Notes: generated by a model not told the origin, from the sequence alone. Positions 27,531 to 37,932 are shown, counted from the stretch's first letter. The stretch is DNA of 64,000 nt from Longirhabdus pacifica (GCF_004115085.1 NZ_QXJP01000015.1:34535-98534), one strand, 5' to 3'. Program-made: numbers and translations.

Positions 27531-29213
27531 ATGTCAATCATGCAATGGCTAACAGCCTTGATGCCTATTCTTTCTGTCTTTGTCTTTCTTGTTATTCTTC
27601 GTATGCCTGCCACACGTGCGATGCCACTCAGTCTTATTATTACAGGTATATTAGCGTATGTATTTTGGGAAATGCCTTCTACACAAATTTCCGCTTCTAT
27701 TATAGAAGGGTTTATCGTTGCCTTTACCATACTATTTATTGTATTTGGTGCGATACTGCTGTTGAACACGTTAAAAATTACAGGAGCAGTAGATGCAATC
27801 CGTAGAGGGTTTATGGGCATTAGCCGAGATCGAAGAGTTCAAGTCATTATTATTGCATGGCTATTCGGATCATTTATTGAAGGTGCTGCGGGTTTCGGTA
27901 CACCAGCGGCTATCGGTGCTCCGTTGCTTGTAGCTTTAGGATTTGCACCATTACCTGCCGTCGTACTCATGCTGATTGCTGACAGCTCACCTGTCACATT
28001 TGGTGCTGTTGGTACACCCATGTTAGTAGGTATAGGTAAAGGATTAGAAGAATCAAATGAATTGGTTGTGAATGAACTCGCTAAACAAGATGTTTCATTT
28101 ACACAATACATACAAGACATCGCTATACAAATTTCATCCATTGATGTGATTGTTGGTTCGTTTATCCCGCTTATTCTTGTCGCTTTTCTAACTCGTTTTT
28201 TTGGTGAAAACAAGTCTTGGCGTGAAGGTTTGGCAATATGGAAATTTGCTCTCTTTGCAGGTATTAGCTTTACCATTCCCGCATTGCTCGTTGCAACATT
28301 CCTTGGACCTGAATTTCCTTCTATTTTTGGTGGATTATTTGGACTAGCGATTATCATTCCTGCGGCGAAACGTAAATTCTTATTACCAGAAGAACCTTGG
28401 TTATTTAAAAGCGATCGTGAAGCCACTGCAACACAAGATAGTAAAGAAGACGATATAGAATCAAACGAAAAAAGAAAGCCAATGCCTTTATTGCTTGCCT
28501 GGACGCCTTATTTCATCGTGGCTATATTGCTCGTCTTAACCAGAGTAGAACAACTACCATTTAAAAATTGGTTGAATAGTGAAAAAGTCACAGTAGCTTG
28601 GAATAACATACTTGGCACGGATATTTCCGTTGATTTTCAGCCGTTGTATTTACCAGGAACGATTTTCATATTTACGGTGCTTATCACGTTTATTATCATG
28701 TTTTTCCTGAAAAGATCATCTGTTAACGATGTGACCAAAACACTAGGCACATCCCTTTCTACGATGGTTGGCAGTGTCATAGCCCTTGGAACTGCGGTAC
28801 CTATGGTACGTATTTTTATTAATTCGAACGTCAACAATGCCGGACTAGCAGAAATGCCGATTGAGTTAGCTAATGCAGCAGCAGAGGCGTTAGGTGGTAT
28901 GTGGCCACTGATTGCTCCATTTATCGGTGCGTTAGGTTCGTTTATTTCTGGAAGTGCAACATTCAGCAACATGATGTTCTCTCTATTCCAATTCAGTGTT
29001 GCAGATCAGATTAATGCTAGCCCGCAAACGATTGTAGCCTTACAAGCATTAGGGGCGAATGCAGGAAATATGATCTGTGTACTCAACGTAGTTGCTGCCG
29101 CTTCCGTTGTCAATTTGGTCGGTAAAGAAGGAACCATCATTCGTTACACGTTAATTCCAATGGCATATTACGCTTTGCTAAGCGGTATCATTGGCTTCCT
29201 TTTATTGTTGTGA
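27531..29213 (+). CDS. lctP: L-lactate permease (LctP/LldP family)
   Basis: 560 residues with twelve or more membrane helices. [27 protein letters not shown] sequence near residue 115 and [18 protein letters not shown] near residue 480 are hallmarks of the lactate permease family, which takes up lactate (or glycolate) with protons. The ATG at 27531 follows AAAGGAAG; the longer frame from 27465 adds residues unlike the family and has no ribosome site. No lactate-oxidation (lutABC) genes lie beside it. It is single-gene, with a strong terminator. Confidence 0.92.
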   Translation: MSIMQWLTALMPILSVFVFLVILRMPATRAMPLSLIITGILAYVFWEMPSTQISASIIEGFIVAFTILFIVFGAILLLNTLKITGAVDAIRRGFMGISRDRRVQVIIIAWLFGSFIEGAAGFGTPAAIGAPLLVALGFAPLPAVVLMLIADSSPVTFGAVGTPMLVGIGKGLEESNELVVNELAKQDVSFTQYIQDIAIQISSIDVIVGSFIPLILVAFLTRFFGENKSWREGLAIWKFALFAGISFTIPALLVATFLGPEFPSIFGGLFGLAIIIPAAKRKFLLPEEPWLFKSDREATATQDSKEDDIESNEKRKPMPLLLAWTPYFIVAILLVLTRVEQLPFKNWLNSEKVTVAWNNILGTDISVDFQPLYLPGTIFIFTVLITFIIMFFLKRSSVNDVTKTLGTSLSTMVGSVIALGTAVPMVRIFINSNVNNAGLAEMPIELANAAAEALGGMWPLIAPFIGALGSFISGSATFSNMMFSLFQFSVADQINASPQTIVALQALGANAGNMICVLNVVAAASVVNLVGKEGTIIRYTLIPMAYYALLSGIIGFLLLL

Positions 29214-29275
29214 TGGTGATGTGATGGTTATTTGAAAGAATATAAAGCAGAAGTTGTAAAAAGAAATAATTTAAG

Positions 29276-29312
29276 AAGTGGTTGTCAGCACATGTCTGAC
29301 AACCACTTTTTT
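29276..29312 (+). terminator. Terminator of lctP
   Basis: AAGTGGTTGTCAG (29276-29288) pairs perfectly with CTGACAACCACTT (29296-29308), followed by T residues. Confidence 0.9.
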
Positions 29313-29531
29313 ATATATTACCTCGCAATTAAAGCACAATGCATTCACAGTATATGAATTGAAATATATACCATTTTAAATTATACTTTACATACAGTAG
29401 GATATGTATGTTGAATTTAACTGTTTTAAAGAGGAGGTGCACTTACACTTACATTAGTCTATCATGATATTCATTTACATTTTATAGTATGTTGAATAGA
29501 GTAAAATTCATTTTTGCATGAAACTTTTATT

Positions 29532-29545
29532 TGTATGCGCATACA
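29532..29545. promoter_or_regulatory. 14-bp palindrome upstream of the TspO-like gene
   Basis: TGTATGCGCATACA, a perfect palindrome 37 nt before the start codon and near the expected promoter. It is a candidate operator. The rest of 29313-29581 holds no convincing gene. Confidence 0.4.
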
Positions 29546-29581
29546 CTATAAACAACATGGATAAACAAGGAGTTGATAACA

Positions 29582-30346
29582 ATGTCCTCAAATCAAAGGA
29601 ATTATATTATTACATGGTTTAATCTTGTTGCATATTTAAGTACGCTTATCGTCAATTACTTAGCTAATGCGCTTCCCTTATTCGGGAAAGATACACGTGA
29701 ATTATCAGATCAATATCCCGTTCTCATTACACCAGAATCCTACGTTTTTTCCATATGGAGTGTCATCTACACTTTACTTGCGGGTTTTGTCATTTTAACG
29801 TTATTACCTTCTGGAAGAAAACAAATAGGTGAAGTGAAGAAAATCAGTGCTTGGTTTATTATTAGTTCTGCATTGAACATTACCTGGCTTTTCTTCTGGC
29901 ATGGTGAACTCGTATTCTTTTCCGTTTTAACCATGATCGCCCTACTTATTAGCATTATTAAGTTATATCATCTCACGCATCAGAACACGAAGAATGCCAC
30001 GAGAATAGTGAAAATATTTACACAGCTTCCTTTCAGTCTTTATTTAGGTTGGATCAGTGTGGCTACGATCGTCAATATTAGTACTTGGTTATATGATATC
30101 GAGTGGAATGGCTGGGGCATTAGTGATACAGGCTGGACCATCACTATGCTCATTATAGCTACTGCACTGGCAGTTCTCATAAGTAGAAAATACAATGATA
30201 TTGCCGTTGTACTCGTCTTTATTTGGGCTTTCATCGGCATTGCTATTAAGCAGTCAGATTATACTTCTATTATGGTCGTTGCCTACGTATTAAGCGGGTT
30301 ACTGTTTGTATACTCACTTTACTTATTTAGGAAAAGGTCAACTTAA
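29582..30346 (+). CDS. TspO/MBR-like multi-helix membrane protein
   Basis: 254 residues with about seven hydrophobic helices. Features such as LITPESYVFSIWSVIYTLLAGF and NITWLFFWHGELVFFS, with conserved Trp and Pro residues, recall the tryptophan-rich sensory (TspO/MBR) fold, but the chain is longer than the usual ~160 residues because of extra C-terminal helices. TspO proteins bind porphyrins and similar ligands; a role here is not shown. AAGGAG is nine bases before the ATG at 29582. Monocistronic. Confidence 0.65.
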   Translation: MSSNQRNYIITWFNLVAYLSTLIVNYLANALPLFGKDTRELSDQYPVLITPESYVFSIWSVIYTLLAGFVILTLLPSGRKQIGEVKKISAWFIISSALNITWLFFWHGELVFFSVLTMIALLISIIKLYHLTHQNTKNATRIVKIFTQLPFSLYLGWISVATIVNISTWLYDIEWNGWGISDTGWTITMLIIATALAVLISRKYNDIAVVLVFIWAFIGIAIKQSDYTSIMVVAYVLSGLLFVYSLYLFRKRST

Positions 30347-30382
30347 CTGTTGATACCAGAAAAAAAATCTTCATAGAACATA

Positions 30383-30435
30383 AAAGGAAGGATAGGTGAT
30401 CGACAGCACGCGATACACCTACCTTCCTTTATTTA
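30383..30435. terminator. Bidirectional terminator
   Basis: AAAGGAAGG-A-TAGGTG pairs with CACCTACCTTCCTTT with one bulge, between the convergent TspO-like and solute-binding-protein genes. Confidence 0.8.
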
Positions 30436-30445
30436 TAATCATGAT

Positions 30446-31798
30446 TTAATTAGGCTGTTCTTCATCCATCGCAGCTGTCTCTTTCAATAGTTTTTCTCCC
30501 CTTGCCTGTATTGCCTGCAATGTTTGCTTTACCGACTGTTCATTGTTTACAAGTGCTTCAACTTCTTTTACAGACATACCATAAAAAGCACTTAAAAATT
30601 CAGTAGGATAAGACATATGATTATCATTTTCATTATACGGTAAAGGTGCTAGCGAATAAAAAGCACTTATATTCATAGTAGGATAAGCAGATTCCATATA
30701 GGATGATCTAGCTAGCAATGTTCTAATTGACTTCGATTTAACTCTGGCAAGCTCGTCACCGTTGATAAATTGCACAAATTCCCATGCCGCCTCTACATTT
30801 TGAGATGCTGAATGTATAGAAATAATATCTTCAATTTCAAATTTCCCACCTAAATGATTTAGTTCCGAGTGAACTGGAGCAGTAACCATATCAAAATTTA
30901 TTGGAGTCTCCTTTGATTGCATAAGATTATCTATACTGGTATATTTTTTCAACATCATAGCGCTCTTACCTACTTTAAAAAAATTCCGGTCGCCTTCCTC
31001 TTTATTCTCGTTAGGAAAGTATAAACTACCGGACAAGTAAGCATCATAGGCTAAACTAAACACTTCATACCACGATTTCGTATCTATCGTAATGTTTTGA
31101 TTAGCTGCGTCCGCTACACTTAAAGTATTTGTCTTACCAATATCACGTATGAGATTGTATAATGAATCGTTACCTCCCATCTGTAAGCCGTACACTTTTT
31201 CTCCCTCCACGTTGGAAAATTGTTTCGAAAGAGAAAGTAATTGCTCCCAAGTCATATAATCTGTTGGATATGGTATGTTATATGTATCGAAAAGACTTTT
31301 GTTATAAAAGAGTGCTTCATTATCAAATGACGTCGGGAGACCATATAGCGTTCCTCCTCCCATTGTCTTTACAAACTCAATGATATTCTCGTTTATGTTT
31401 TCTATATCAAATTCAGTATCAGTAATTAATGTCGATAAATCCATCAAATGATTATTTGCTGCTAAATCAGAAAAAAGTTCATCTTGTTGTAAAATAAAAA
31501 CATCTGGCTGTTCTTCAATAATCAATTGATGTAAAGCTTCTTCAAATTCAATCTCCTCTTCATCTACTTTTTCATACAAATTGTTTATGGATATTACTTC
31601 AAACTCTACATTTGGATGTTGAAACATATAGTAGTTCCCGAACTGCTCATAAAAGAATTGTTCATCCCACCACTGCCCCATGATTTTTATCACTTGAGGT
31701 TCATCTTCTGTATGATTTATTGTGTCTCCACCATTACTACATCCAATTACAGAAACAAATAAAAATAATAATACGAATATACCTATCCATTTTTTCAT
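30446..31798 (-). CDS. Orphan extracellular solute-binding lipoprotein A (family 1)
   Basis: 450 residues. The signal peptide ends in SVIGCSNGG, a lipobox, and the mature protein is a two-lobed type of the sugar-binding SBP family 1: VIKIMGQWWDEQFFYEQFGN, GGGTLYGLPTSFDNEALFYN and AAWEFVQFINGDELARV are typical. It is paralogous along its whole length to the next upstream gene. No ABC permease or ATPase is nearby, so it must serve a transporter elsewhere or act as a receptor. GAGGAG precedes the ATG. It ends at a shared terminator. Confidence 0.85.
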   Translation of the reverse strand: MKKWIGIFVLLFLFVSVIGCSNGGDTINHTEDEPQVIKIMGQWWDEQFFYEQFGNYYMFQHPNVEFEVISINNLYEKVDEEEIEFEEALHQLIIEEQPDVFILQQDELFSDLAANNHLMDLSTLITDTEFDIENINENIIEFVKTMGGGTLYGLPTSFDNEALFYNKSLFDTYNIPYPTDYMTWEQLLSLSKQFSNVEGEKVYGLQMGGNDSLYNLIRDIGKTNTLSVADAANQNITIDTKSWYEVFSLAYDAYLSGSLYFPNENKEEGDRNFFKVGKSAMMLKKYTSIDNLMQSKETPINFDMVTAPVHSELNHLGGKFEIEDIISIHSASQNVEAAWEFVQFINGDELARVKSKSIRTLLARSSYMESAYPTMNISAFYSLAPLPYNENDNHMSYPTEFLSAFYGMSVKEVEALVNNEQSVKQTLQAIQARGEKLLKETAAMDEEQPN

Positions 31799-31977
31799 TT
31801 TACATTTCTCCTCTTCGTTTAATTATGATCAACAATGTGGCAACAAAGCTTTATGCCGTCATTGTTATTTATCTTCTAAATTTAGATCAATTTACAATCA
31901 CTAAACATGATTACATTATATGTTTATTTAAAATTATTTTACAGTCTACCTCTTACAGTTACGTTATGCGAAGTCGT

Positions 31978-33390
31978 TTATTCCTTACTCCGCATAACAG
32001 CTAAATCTAGGTAGTCCTGTCCTCTCTCTTCTATTGCTTCTAGTGCTTCCTTTATCGTCTTTTCGTTATTCATTAGTGCTGTTACTTCTTCTTTCCATAA
32101 AGCATAAAAATCAGAACGAAATTGACTGTTCAATAATAAATCTTGCCTAAGCTCATTTTCATTAGAAGGAGGAGTTAATTTGTAAAATGCATCCTTATTG
32201 ACAGCACTCGGTATTTGCGTGTACTCACTTCTTAACATCAATTGATTTTCGGTCGTTTTCGCCATGACTTTTGCTAGTTTCTCTCCATTCATAAAGGAGA
32301 CAAAATCCCAAGCTTGGTCTATATGATCCGAATTGGCATAAATCGCATGATATTGCTGCACCTCTAACTTCCCGCCCTGATCCGAGAAACTTGGATTTAC
32401 TGGAGCAGTGACTACATCATAATCTATCGGTCTTAATTCCCCTTGCCAGAATTCCCACTGTGTTTTTAGATTGTTTAATTCACTTATGTACGCATCACTT
32501 TGTAATGCCATTGCACTTTTACCTCTTAAGAACATTTCTGTATCCATATAATGCACCATACGACCTGCTTGATGCTCTTTTTCAACATATTCGCCGGGGA
32601 TAAATAACAAATTTGCATCAGAGGCTTGCAATGCTAAGGTAAATACGTCTTCCCATCCCTCTGTATTCATCGTTATTTCCATCGCTTCCACATCGATGGA
32701 CGTTAATCCATGTGTTCTTCCTAATTGTAAAATAAAATCACTAAGGTCACCAGAAGTACCTCCTATTTGATACCCGTACAACTCGTGCTCTTCATCCTGT
32801 GATACAGGAAACATCGCTGCTAAATCCATGATTTGCTTCCACGTCATATGGTCTTGAGGATATGGCACGTCGTATTGATCAAACAGCTCTTTATTGTAAT
32901 ACATGACCGAGGATTGAAAAGAAGAAGTCAAACCATATAATGTACCGCCACCGTAAGATTGAATATACTGCAATACGTTATCATGCAAAGCATCGCTATC
33001 AAACTCCGAATTCTCCATTAATGAAGATAGTTCGAATAAATAATTTGTATCCGCTAAGATGGCAAAATCTTTTTCATCTAAAAATAAAATATCTGGTTGT
33101 TGTGCTTCAATAAATTCATGCAATTCACCGACATAATCAAAATCACTATCTCTATCATTATAATAGTAATATTGCAATAACTCATAAGGTGATATAATTT
33201 CAAACTCCACATGTTGATTCTCAAACAAATACATTTTACCGTAGTCGTTATAAAATTGATCTCTATTATCTACCATCACTTTTAACACGACTGGTTCTGC
33301 TTCAGAGGACATGTCTTCATCGCTACTGCATCCCATGATAAAAACAAAGCATAGCAACATCGGAAGCATCCAACACCATTTTTTACTCAT
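31978..33390 (-). CDS. Orphan extracellular solute-binding lipoprotein B (family 1)
   Basis: 470 residues from the ATG at 33390, behind GGGAGGGGGG; the longer frame to 33495 has no ribosome site. The lipobox is FIMGCSSDE. Shared blocks with lipoprotein A are YGGGTLYGLTSSFQSSVMYYNKELFDQ (in parts), KSAMALQ and AWDFVSFMNGEKLAKVM. Compared with A it has an extra segment around residues 265-290. A tandem duplication is the simplest origin. Substrate unknown. The 180-nt gap to gene A has no obvious terminator, so co-transcription is possible. Confidence 0.85.
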   Translation of the reverse strand: MSKKWCWMLPMLLCFVFIMGCSSDEDMSSEAEPVVLKVMVDNRDQFYNDYGKMYLFENQHVEFEIISPYELLQYYYYNDRDSDFDYVGELHEFIEAQQPDILFLDEKDFAILADTNYLFELSSLMENSEFDSDALHDNVLQYIQSYGGGTLYGLTSSFQSSVMYYNKELFDQYDVPYPQDHMTWKQIMDLAAMFPVSQDEEHELYGYQIGGTSGDLSDFILQLGRTHGLTSIDVEAMEITMNTEGWEDVFTLALQASDANLLFIPGEYVEKEHQAGRMVHYMDTEMFLRGKSAMALQSDAYISELNNLKTQWEFWQGELRPIDYDVVTAPVNPSFSDQGGKLEVQQYHAIYANSDHIDQAWDFVSFMNGEKLAKVMAKTTENQLMLRSEYTQIPSAVNKDAFYKLTPPSNENELRQDLLLNSQFRSDFYALWKEEVTALMNNEKTIKEALEAIEERGQDYLDLAVMRSKE

Positions 33391-33524
33391 GATATCCCCC
33401 CTCCCAGTATAGTTAAGCAACACACTTATTCTCATTCTAATCTTTATATGAGGGTATAGCAACTTACAGTATGGTGCGTTCTTCAAGTCATACACAGTTT
33501 ATGATGGTGCAAGAACTTGTATAA

Positions 33525-33562
33525 AACAAAAACACCTAGCACATGAAGCGTAGCTAGGTGTT
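33525..33562 (-). terminator. Terminator of the long ankyrin gene
   Basis: AACACCTAGC (33531-33540) pairs with GCTAGGTGTT (33553-33562). A ~40-bp sequence around it is nearly identical to the terminator at 36881-36916. Confidence 0.8.
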
Positions 33563-33589
33563 GAGTGGATACCGTTCAATTGTATTTTT

Positions 33590-36500
33590 TTACTGCATTG
33601 CTTTCTCTAGCAGAGATATCACTTCGTCATAAAGTGGGTTATAATCTCTTTCCCATGCTATTGCGTCCTCTTTTAATTCCTTTATATAATCTAAAATTGT
33701 ATCGCCATTCTCATCTTTCAATTGTGGGTCTGCACCATGATCCAGTAGCATTTGTATCACTTCAAAATCTATACCGTAACCGAAATCATAGGATGCATAT
33801 AACAAAGCACTACTTATGCTACCATCTGGTGCATTGACATCTGCTCCGTTATTAAGCATAGCCTCGATTAATTGTGTTCCAGTCACACTATGCATATTAT
33901 TTATTACTACTGCAACTGTTAAAGGTGTAAATCCCTCCAAAAAATTGTCTTTGTAAGTTGTATTCACATCTGCCCCTGCTTCTATTAATGTATATGCGAT
34001 ATTAGAGCCAATAATTAAAGAATCCAAATTCCACATCAGTGCAGTCTTCTCTTTTTCATCTCTATGATCTATCATTGCTCCTGCTTCTATTAACATTTCT
34101 GCTATGGTAGGATCTCCTGCGACTTTCGCAGTTATGATTAACGGAGTTACCCCATTTTCCATTTGTTGATTTACATCTGCTTTGGCATCTAATAGCAACT
34201 TTGTTATTTCTACATTATGCAATTCAACAGCATACATTAAGGCAGTTTCTCCTCTGTATGTAGTCGCAATATTCGGATCTGCCCCAGCATCTAAAAGCAC
34301 TTTCACTAACGATGTATTCTCTCTAGCCACAGCTAGCATTAAGGCTGTTTCAGAATCAAAGCTTTCCTCTATACCATAGGATATGTTTAACTCATAGTAT
34401 GAAAGCCGTTCATCAGCCTTTAAATTAGGATTAGCTCCGGCATCAAGTAGCATATTGGTAATTTGCTCATCCTGTAAATAAACAGCATACATTAAAGCCG
34501 TTATCCCTTTACTATCTTGCACATTGACGTCAATTTCATCTACATTTAATAGTAACTCTACTGCTTCTTTTCCTAAATGAACGGCAATATTTAATAAAGT
34601 ATCTCCATTTCGGTGAGATATGTTAGGATCAAAACCGGTATCTATGATTTCCTGGACAGCGCCGCTATCTGCTTGCACTAACGCGTATACTGCATCATAA
34701 TATGCTTGCTCCTCTGACGAAAATTGAAAATTTTCATCGTACATCCAAAGCAATATTTCTTTATCTCTATATTTATTCATATGTCTAATTGCTAGATCTA
34801 CAGCTGAATAACCATCCACTGTGGTTATGGTACTATCAGCTCCTGCTTGTAATAAGTGCGCAATTAGTCCTTTATTCATCTCGTTTAAAGCATAACTGTT
34901 CTTTAACGCATAAATTAAAGCCGTTTCCCCATCGTTATCTTGTACATTCACATCTGCATTTGCTTCAATGAGAGATTGAACTATCTGCTCTTCCTTTTCT
35001 TCTGCTGCAAACATGATGGCTGTTTTTCCCTTATTATTTTGCACATTCACATCTGCATTTGCTTCTAATAAAATCTTAACTATTTCCTCGTTCCTATTTG
35101 CTGCAATCATTAACGCCGTTTCCCCATCGTTATCTTGTACATTTACATCTACATTTCCTTCTATTAACACTGTAACAACATTCGGATGACTGTCTTTTAT
35201 AGCATGTTCTAGTACGGATGTATCGTTATTTCTATAATTCACATCCGCCCCAAAACGGATAAGTGTCTCGACTTTGTCCGCATATCCTTGTTTACTTGCT
35301 AACATTAATGGAGTTTCCATTTCTTCGTTAGGTACGTCCACATTTATATTTTCTATATTTAATAAACGTTCAAATGCTTTTGCATCTAATACATTCACAG
35401 CGAAATGTAAAAGCATATCTCCATTCTTATTCACTTCATTAATATCCAGTCCACTTTCCAGCAATTTTTGCAACGCTTCTTCATCTTCGAAAATTAGTGC
35501 TTCTATTACTTTATAAAATATTGTATCCTCTTCAAAGTCAGGTTCTGTTGCAAAAAGGAGTTTAATCACGTCCTTATTATTTTTTTTAATAGCATGATCT
35601 AATGCTGTCATGGAAAAACTGCTTTTGTTTGCAAGTACATTTGCTTTAGCTGCCAGCAATAGCTTAACTTTCTCTACATTATCGTTTTCTAGAGCTTTCA
35701 CAAGTTCGTTATTTTCAAGTGATAAAGTTGCTCCCGCATCTAATAATAAATTTATGATATTCGTCTTTTCACCATCAATCGCGTGAAGCAATGCTCTTTC
35801 ACCTTGTCCTCTTTGATAACGATCTATAGGCTTGTTTTCCAATATAGTGGATATCATATTTTCCTTGTCCCAATCTACTGCTATCGATAACAACGTATCC
35901 CCAGTAACATTCTCAAGATAAGGATCGAAGCCATCTTTTAACCATTGTTGCATGGCATTAGTATCTTCATTCAGAAGTATATGAATGCCATCATAAAATG
36001 CTTTATCATTTGTTTTAATTTCGGGCTCATATTGAAGAATAGTCTTTATCATCTTTTCATCATTATCGAACATTGCCCGCTTTAAAGCCGTTTTATCTTC
36101 ATAGACTACATTCACATTTGCTCCTAATTGCAACAAAAAATCTACCATCTCTGCATCATTGTAGTCTATTGCTGCATGTAATGGTGAACAAGTGGAATTG
36201 TACTCATCAATGTTTATTCCATTCTCTACTAATCTTGTAATTGTTTCCTTATCCTTATCCCACACTGCTAGGCACAGCAACGTGTCATAAGGATATACGG
36301 TTACGTCGTTATAAAAAAGACTATCTTTTACATAGATATCAAACTGATGATTGATAAAAGTAACGGGCAAATACACATATTGATGATTTTCAAATAATGC
36401 TATTTGCGGTGCAGATTGTAGGGGTATTTTTTTATTATTTACATAGGCTGTTTTATCCCCAACGGTTAGCTTTATTTCTTTATCTTCACTTGTCAGCGTT

Positions 36501-36763
36501 ATCTCATTAGTACTTTGATTCCAATCGACATCAAAGACTTGTCCGACGTTATATAACATTGCTCTTGGCAGTGAAATAAATGGTATTAGCTTACTATCTT
36601 CTTTTATGATAGGAGGTCCAAGTTGATCACGTAGTTGTTGATCCCACGTGCTTACATATATCTTTGGTGCTCTTTCTTCATCCGCTACGACACTATGCAT
36701 CCCTATGCTTAATACGCTAGTAAACAATATACATAGCACCATCATAAACTTAAATTTCTTCAT
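33590..36763 (-). CDS. Large exported ankyrin-repeat protein with copper-amine-oxidase-N-like domain
   Basis: 1057 residues. Residues ~1-27 are a signal peptide (LCILFTSVLSIGMHSVVA). Residues ~30-150 (FISLPRAMLYNVGQVFDVDW, ITLTSEDKEIKLTVGDK, YVYLPVTFINHQF) resemble the copper amine oxidase N-terminal domain found on many Firmicute surface proteins. The rest is an almost unbroken array of ankyrin repeats with units such as ANADVNVQDNDGETALMIAA. Exported ankyrin arrays of this length are uncommon in free-living Bacillales. Binding or scaffold roles are likely but partners are unknown. An AGAAGGG site precedes the ATG. Confidence 0.85.
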   Translation of the reverse strand: MKKFKFMMVLCILFTSVLSIGMHSVVADEERAPKIYVSTWDQQLRDQLGPPIIKEDSKLIPFISLPRAMLYNVGQVFDVDWNQSTNEITLTSEDKEIKLTVGDKTAYVNNKKIPLQSAPQIALFENHQYVYLPVTFINHQFDIYVKDSLFYNDVTVYPYDTLLCLAVWDKDKETITRLVENGINIDEYNSTCSPLHAAIDYNDAEMVDFLLQLGANVNVVYEDKTALKRAMFDNDEKMIKTILQYEPEIKTNDKAFYDGIHILLNEDTNAMQQWLKDGFDPYLENVTGDTLLSIAVDWDKENMISTILENKPIDRYQRGQGERALLHAIDGEKTNIINLLLDAGATLSLENNELVKALENDNVEKVKLLLAAKANVLANKSSFSMTALDHAIKKNNKDVIKLLFATEPDFEEDTIFYKVIEALIFEDEEALQKLLESGLDINEVNKNGDMLLHFAVNVLDAKAFERLLNIENINVDVPNEEMETPLMLASKQGYADKVETLIRFGADVNYRNNDTSVLEHAIKDSHPNVVTVLIEGNVDVNVQDNDGETALMIAANRNEEIVKILLEANADVNVQNNKGKTAIMFAAEEKEEQIVQSLIEANADVNVQDNDGETALIYALKNSYALNEMNKGLIAHLLQAGADSTITTVDGYSAVDLAIRHMNKYRDKEILLWMYDENFQFSSEEQAYYDAVYALVQADSGAVQEIIDTGFDPNISHRNGDTLLNIAVHLGKEAVELLLNVDEIDVNVQDSKGITALMYAVYLQDEQITNMLLDAGANPNLKADERLSYYELNISYGIEESFDSETALMLAVARENTSLVKVLLDAGADPNIATTYRGETALMYAVELHNVEITKLLLDAKADVNQQMENGVTPLIITAKVAGDPTIAEMLIEAGAMIDHRDEKEKTALMWNLDSLIIGSNIAYTLIEAGADVNTTYKDNFLEGFTPLTVAVVINNMHSVTGTQLIEAMLNNGADVNAPDGSISSALLYASYDFGYGIDFEVIQMLLDHGADPQLKDENGDTILDYIKELKEDAIAWERDYNPLYDEVISLLEKAMQ

Positions 36764-36880
36764 CTTTTACCCTTCTCTCGCTATTGAATATTATAGTTTG
36801 CTGTCAGTACAAAACATGATATACATTTAACCTTTCTACTTACATATCGGCAACATACCAATCTATGTAAAATAGGTAAA

Positions 36881-36916
36881 ACAAAAACACCTAGCTCATG
36901 AAGCTTAGCTAGGTGT
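36881..36916 (-). terminator. Terminator of the short ankyrin gene
   Basis: ACACCTAGCT (36887-36896) pairs with AGCTAGGTGT (36907-36916). It is almost the same sequence, including flanks, as the terminator of the long ankyrin gene. Confidence 0.8.
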
Positions 36917-36930
36917 ATAAAAAGCACGTA

Positions 36931-37932
36931 TTATGGATGAACACATTTATTGTTGTTTAATAACACATTGAGCGATAGTTTACTTCTTTCAGCAGCCACT
37001 CCTAACCATGTTTCTCCTGAAGTGCTTCTGTAAAAAGCATCGTATCCACTAACTAACAATTGTTGTAGTAATTCCGTGTCTTCGTTAATTATTGCCTTAA
37101 CCCCGTTGTAAAAAACAATGTCTTTTTCATCCATCGTGGAATCCGTATACAATAACAGTTCGATCATTTTTTGATCCCCACAATGTATCGCTTCATCTAA
37201 TGCCGTTCTGCCACTTGAAAAAACAATTTGTATATCCACTCCGGCTTTCATCAATAACTTTACCATACCCACATGATTTGCTTTTACGGCTTCTTCCAGC
37301 GGAGAGACACCGAAATCATTTCTTTTATTTACGTCCGCACCAGCTTCTATTAACTTCTCTGCTGCACTAAGCAATACATTATTTTTATCTTTACGTTGTA
37401 ATTGTTTCGCTAGTACAATGAGGGCAGTATTCCCCATCTCCCTATATGCACTATACGTCTGCATGTTGACATCAATGTTTGTTTTAAGCAAAAGATCGAT
37501 GGCTTTCAAACAATCTGGGTGTACATGATACCAAGCTATAGCATCTAGCAATACTCTCGTTCTACATGTATCCTCTCCCTTTAATGCTATACCCGCTTCC
37601 ACTAACTGCTCTAGCATCGCTATAGATTGATAACTCTCATGGAGTAAAGCGAACACATTCTGATTATTCACATCCGTACCAGATTCAACAAATAAACTAA
37701 CCATGTCAAAATGCCTCCTTTGAACGGCTACCATCAAAGCCGTTTCACAATATCCTTTATTTTTTGCATCCACTGCTGCCCCTACTTCAATCAAACTCTT
37801 TGCCAGCTGCATATCCCCGTTCCAAGCCGCGTAGTATAATGCAGTTCTACCGTGCTCATCCTGTATATTAATGTTCCCTCCTGTTTCAATGACATTGTTC
37901 ACCTGTTTAATATAAGCTTCATTAATTTTCAA
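36931..37932 (-). CDS. Cytoplasmic ankyrin-repeat protein
   Basis: 333 residues made up of ankyrin repeats (GGNINIQDEHGRTALYYAAW, GADVNKRNDFGVSPLEEAV, GRTALDEAIHCGDQKMIELL) with no signal peptide or membrane segment, so probably cytoplasmic. Its end (VFYNGVKAIINEDTELLQQL, then GYDAFYRSTSGETWLGVA) resembles a unit in the exported ankyrin protein next door (FYDGIHILLNEDTNAMQQWL), which points to common origin. The start is TTG behind GAGGTGATC; upstream in-frame ATG 37962 has no ribosome site. Function unknown. Confidence 0.82.
   Translation of the reverse strand: MKINEAYIKQVNNVIETGGNINIQDEHGRTALYYAAWNGDMQLAKSLIEVGAAVDAKNKGYCETALMVAVQRRHFDMVSLFVESGTDVNNQNVFALLHESYQSIAMLEQLVEAGIALKGEDTCRTRVLLDAIAWYHVHPDCLKAIDLLLKTNIDVNMQTYSAYREMGNTALIVLAKQLQRKDKNNVLLSAAEKLIEAGADVNKRNDFGVSPLEEAVKANHVGMVKLLMKAGVDIQIVFSSGRTALDEAIHCGDQKMIELLLYTDSTMDEKDIVFYNGVKAIINEDTELLQQLLVSGYDAFYRSTSGETWLGVAAERSKLSLNVLLNNNKCVHP

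Noticed and set aside
29425..29458. Mini-ORF reading His-Leu-His-Leu-His after GAGGAGG
   Set aside because: The GTG start overlaps the ribosome site with no spacing, so translation is unlikely.
34182..35516. + strand open frames opposite the long ankyrin gene
   Set aside because: They are the by-product of the repetitive codon pattern of the ankyrin array; no ribosome sites.
33600..36300. Spaced repeats that could suggest a CRISPR array
   Set aside because: They are protein-coding ankyrin repeats with varying length and divergence, in frame throughout.
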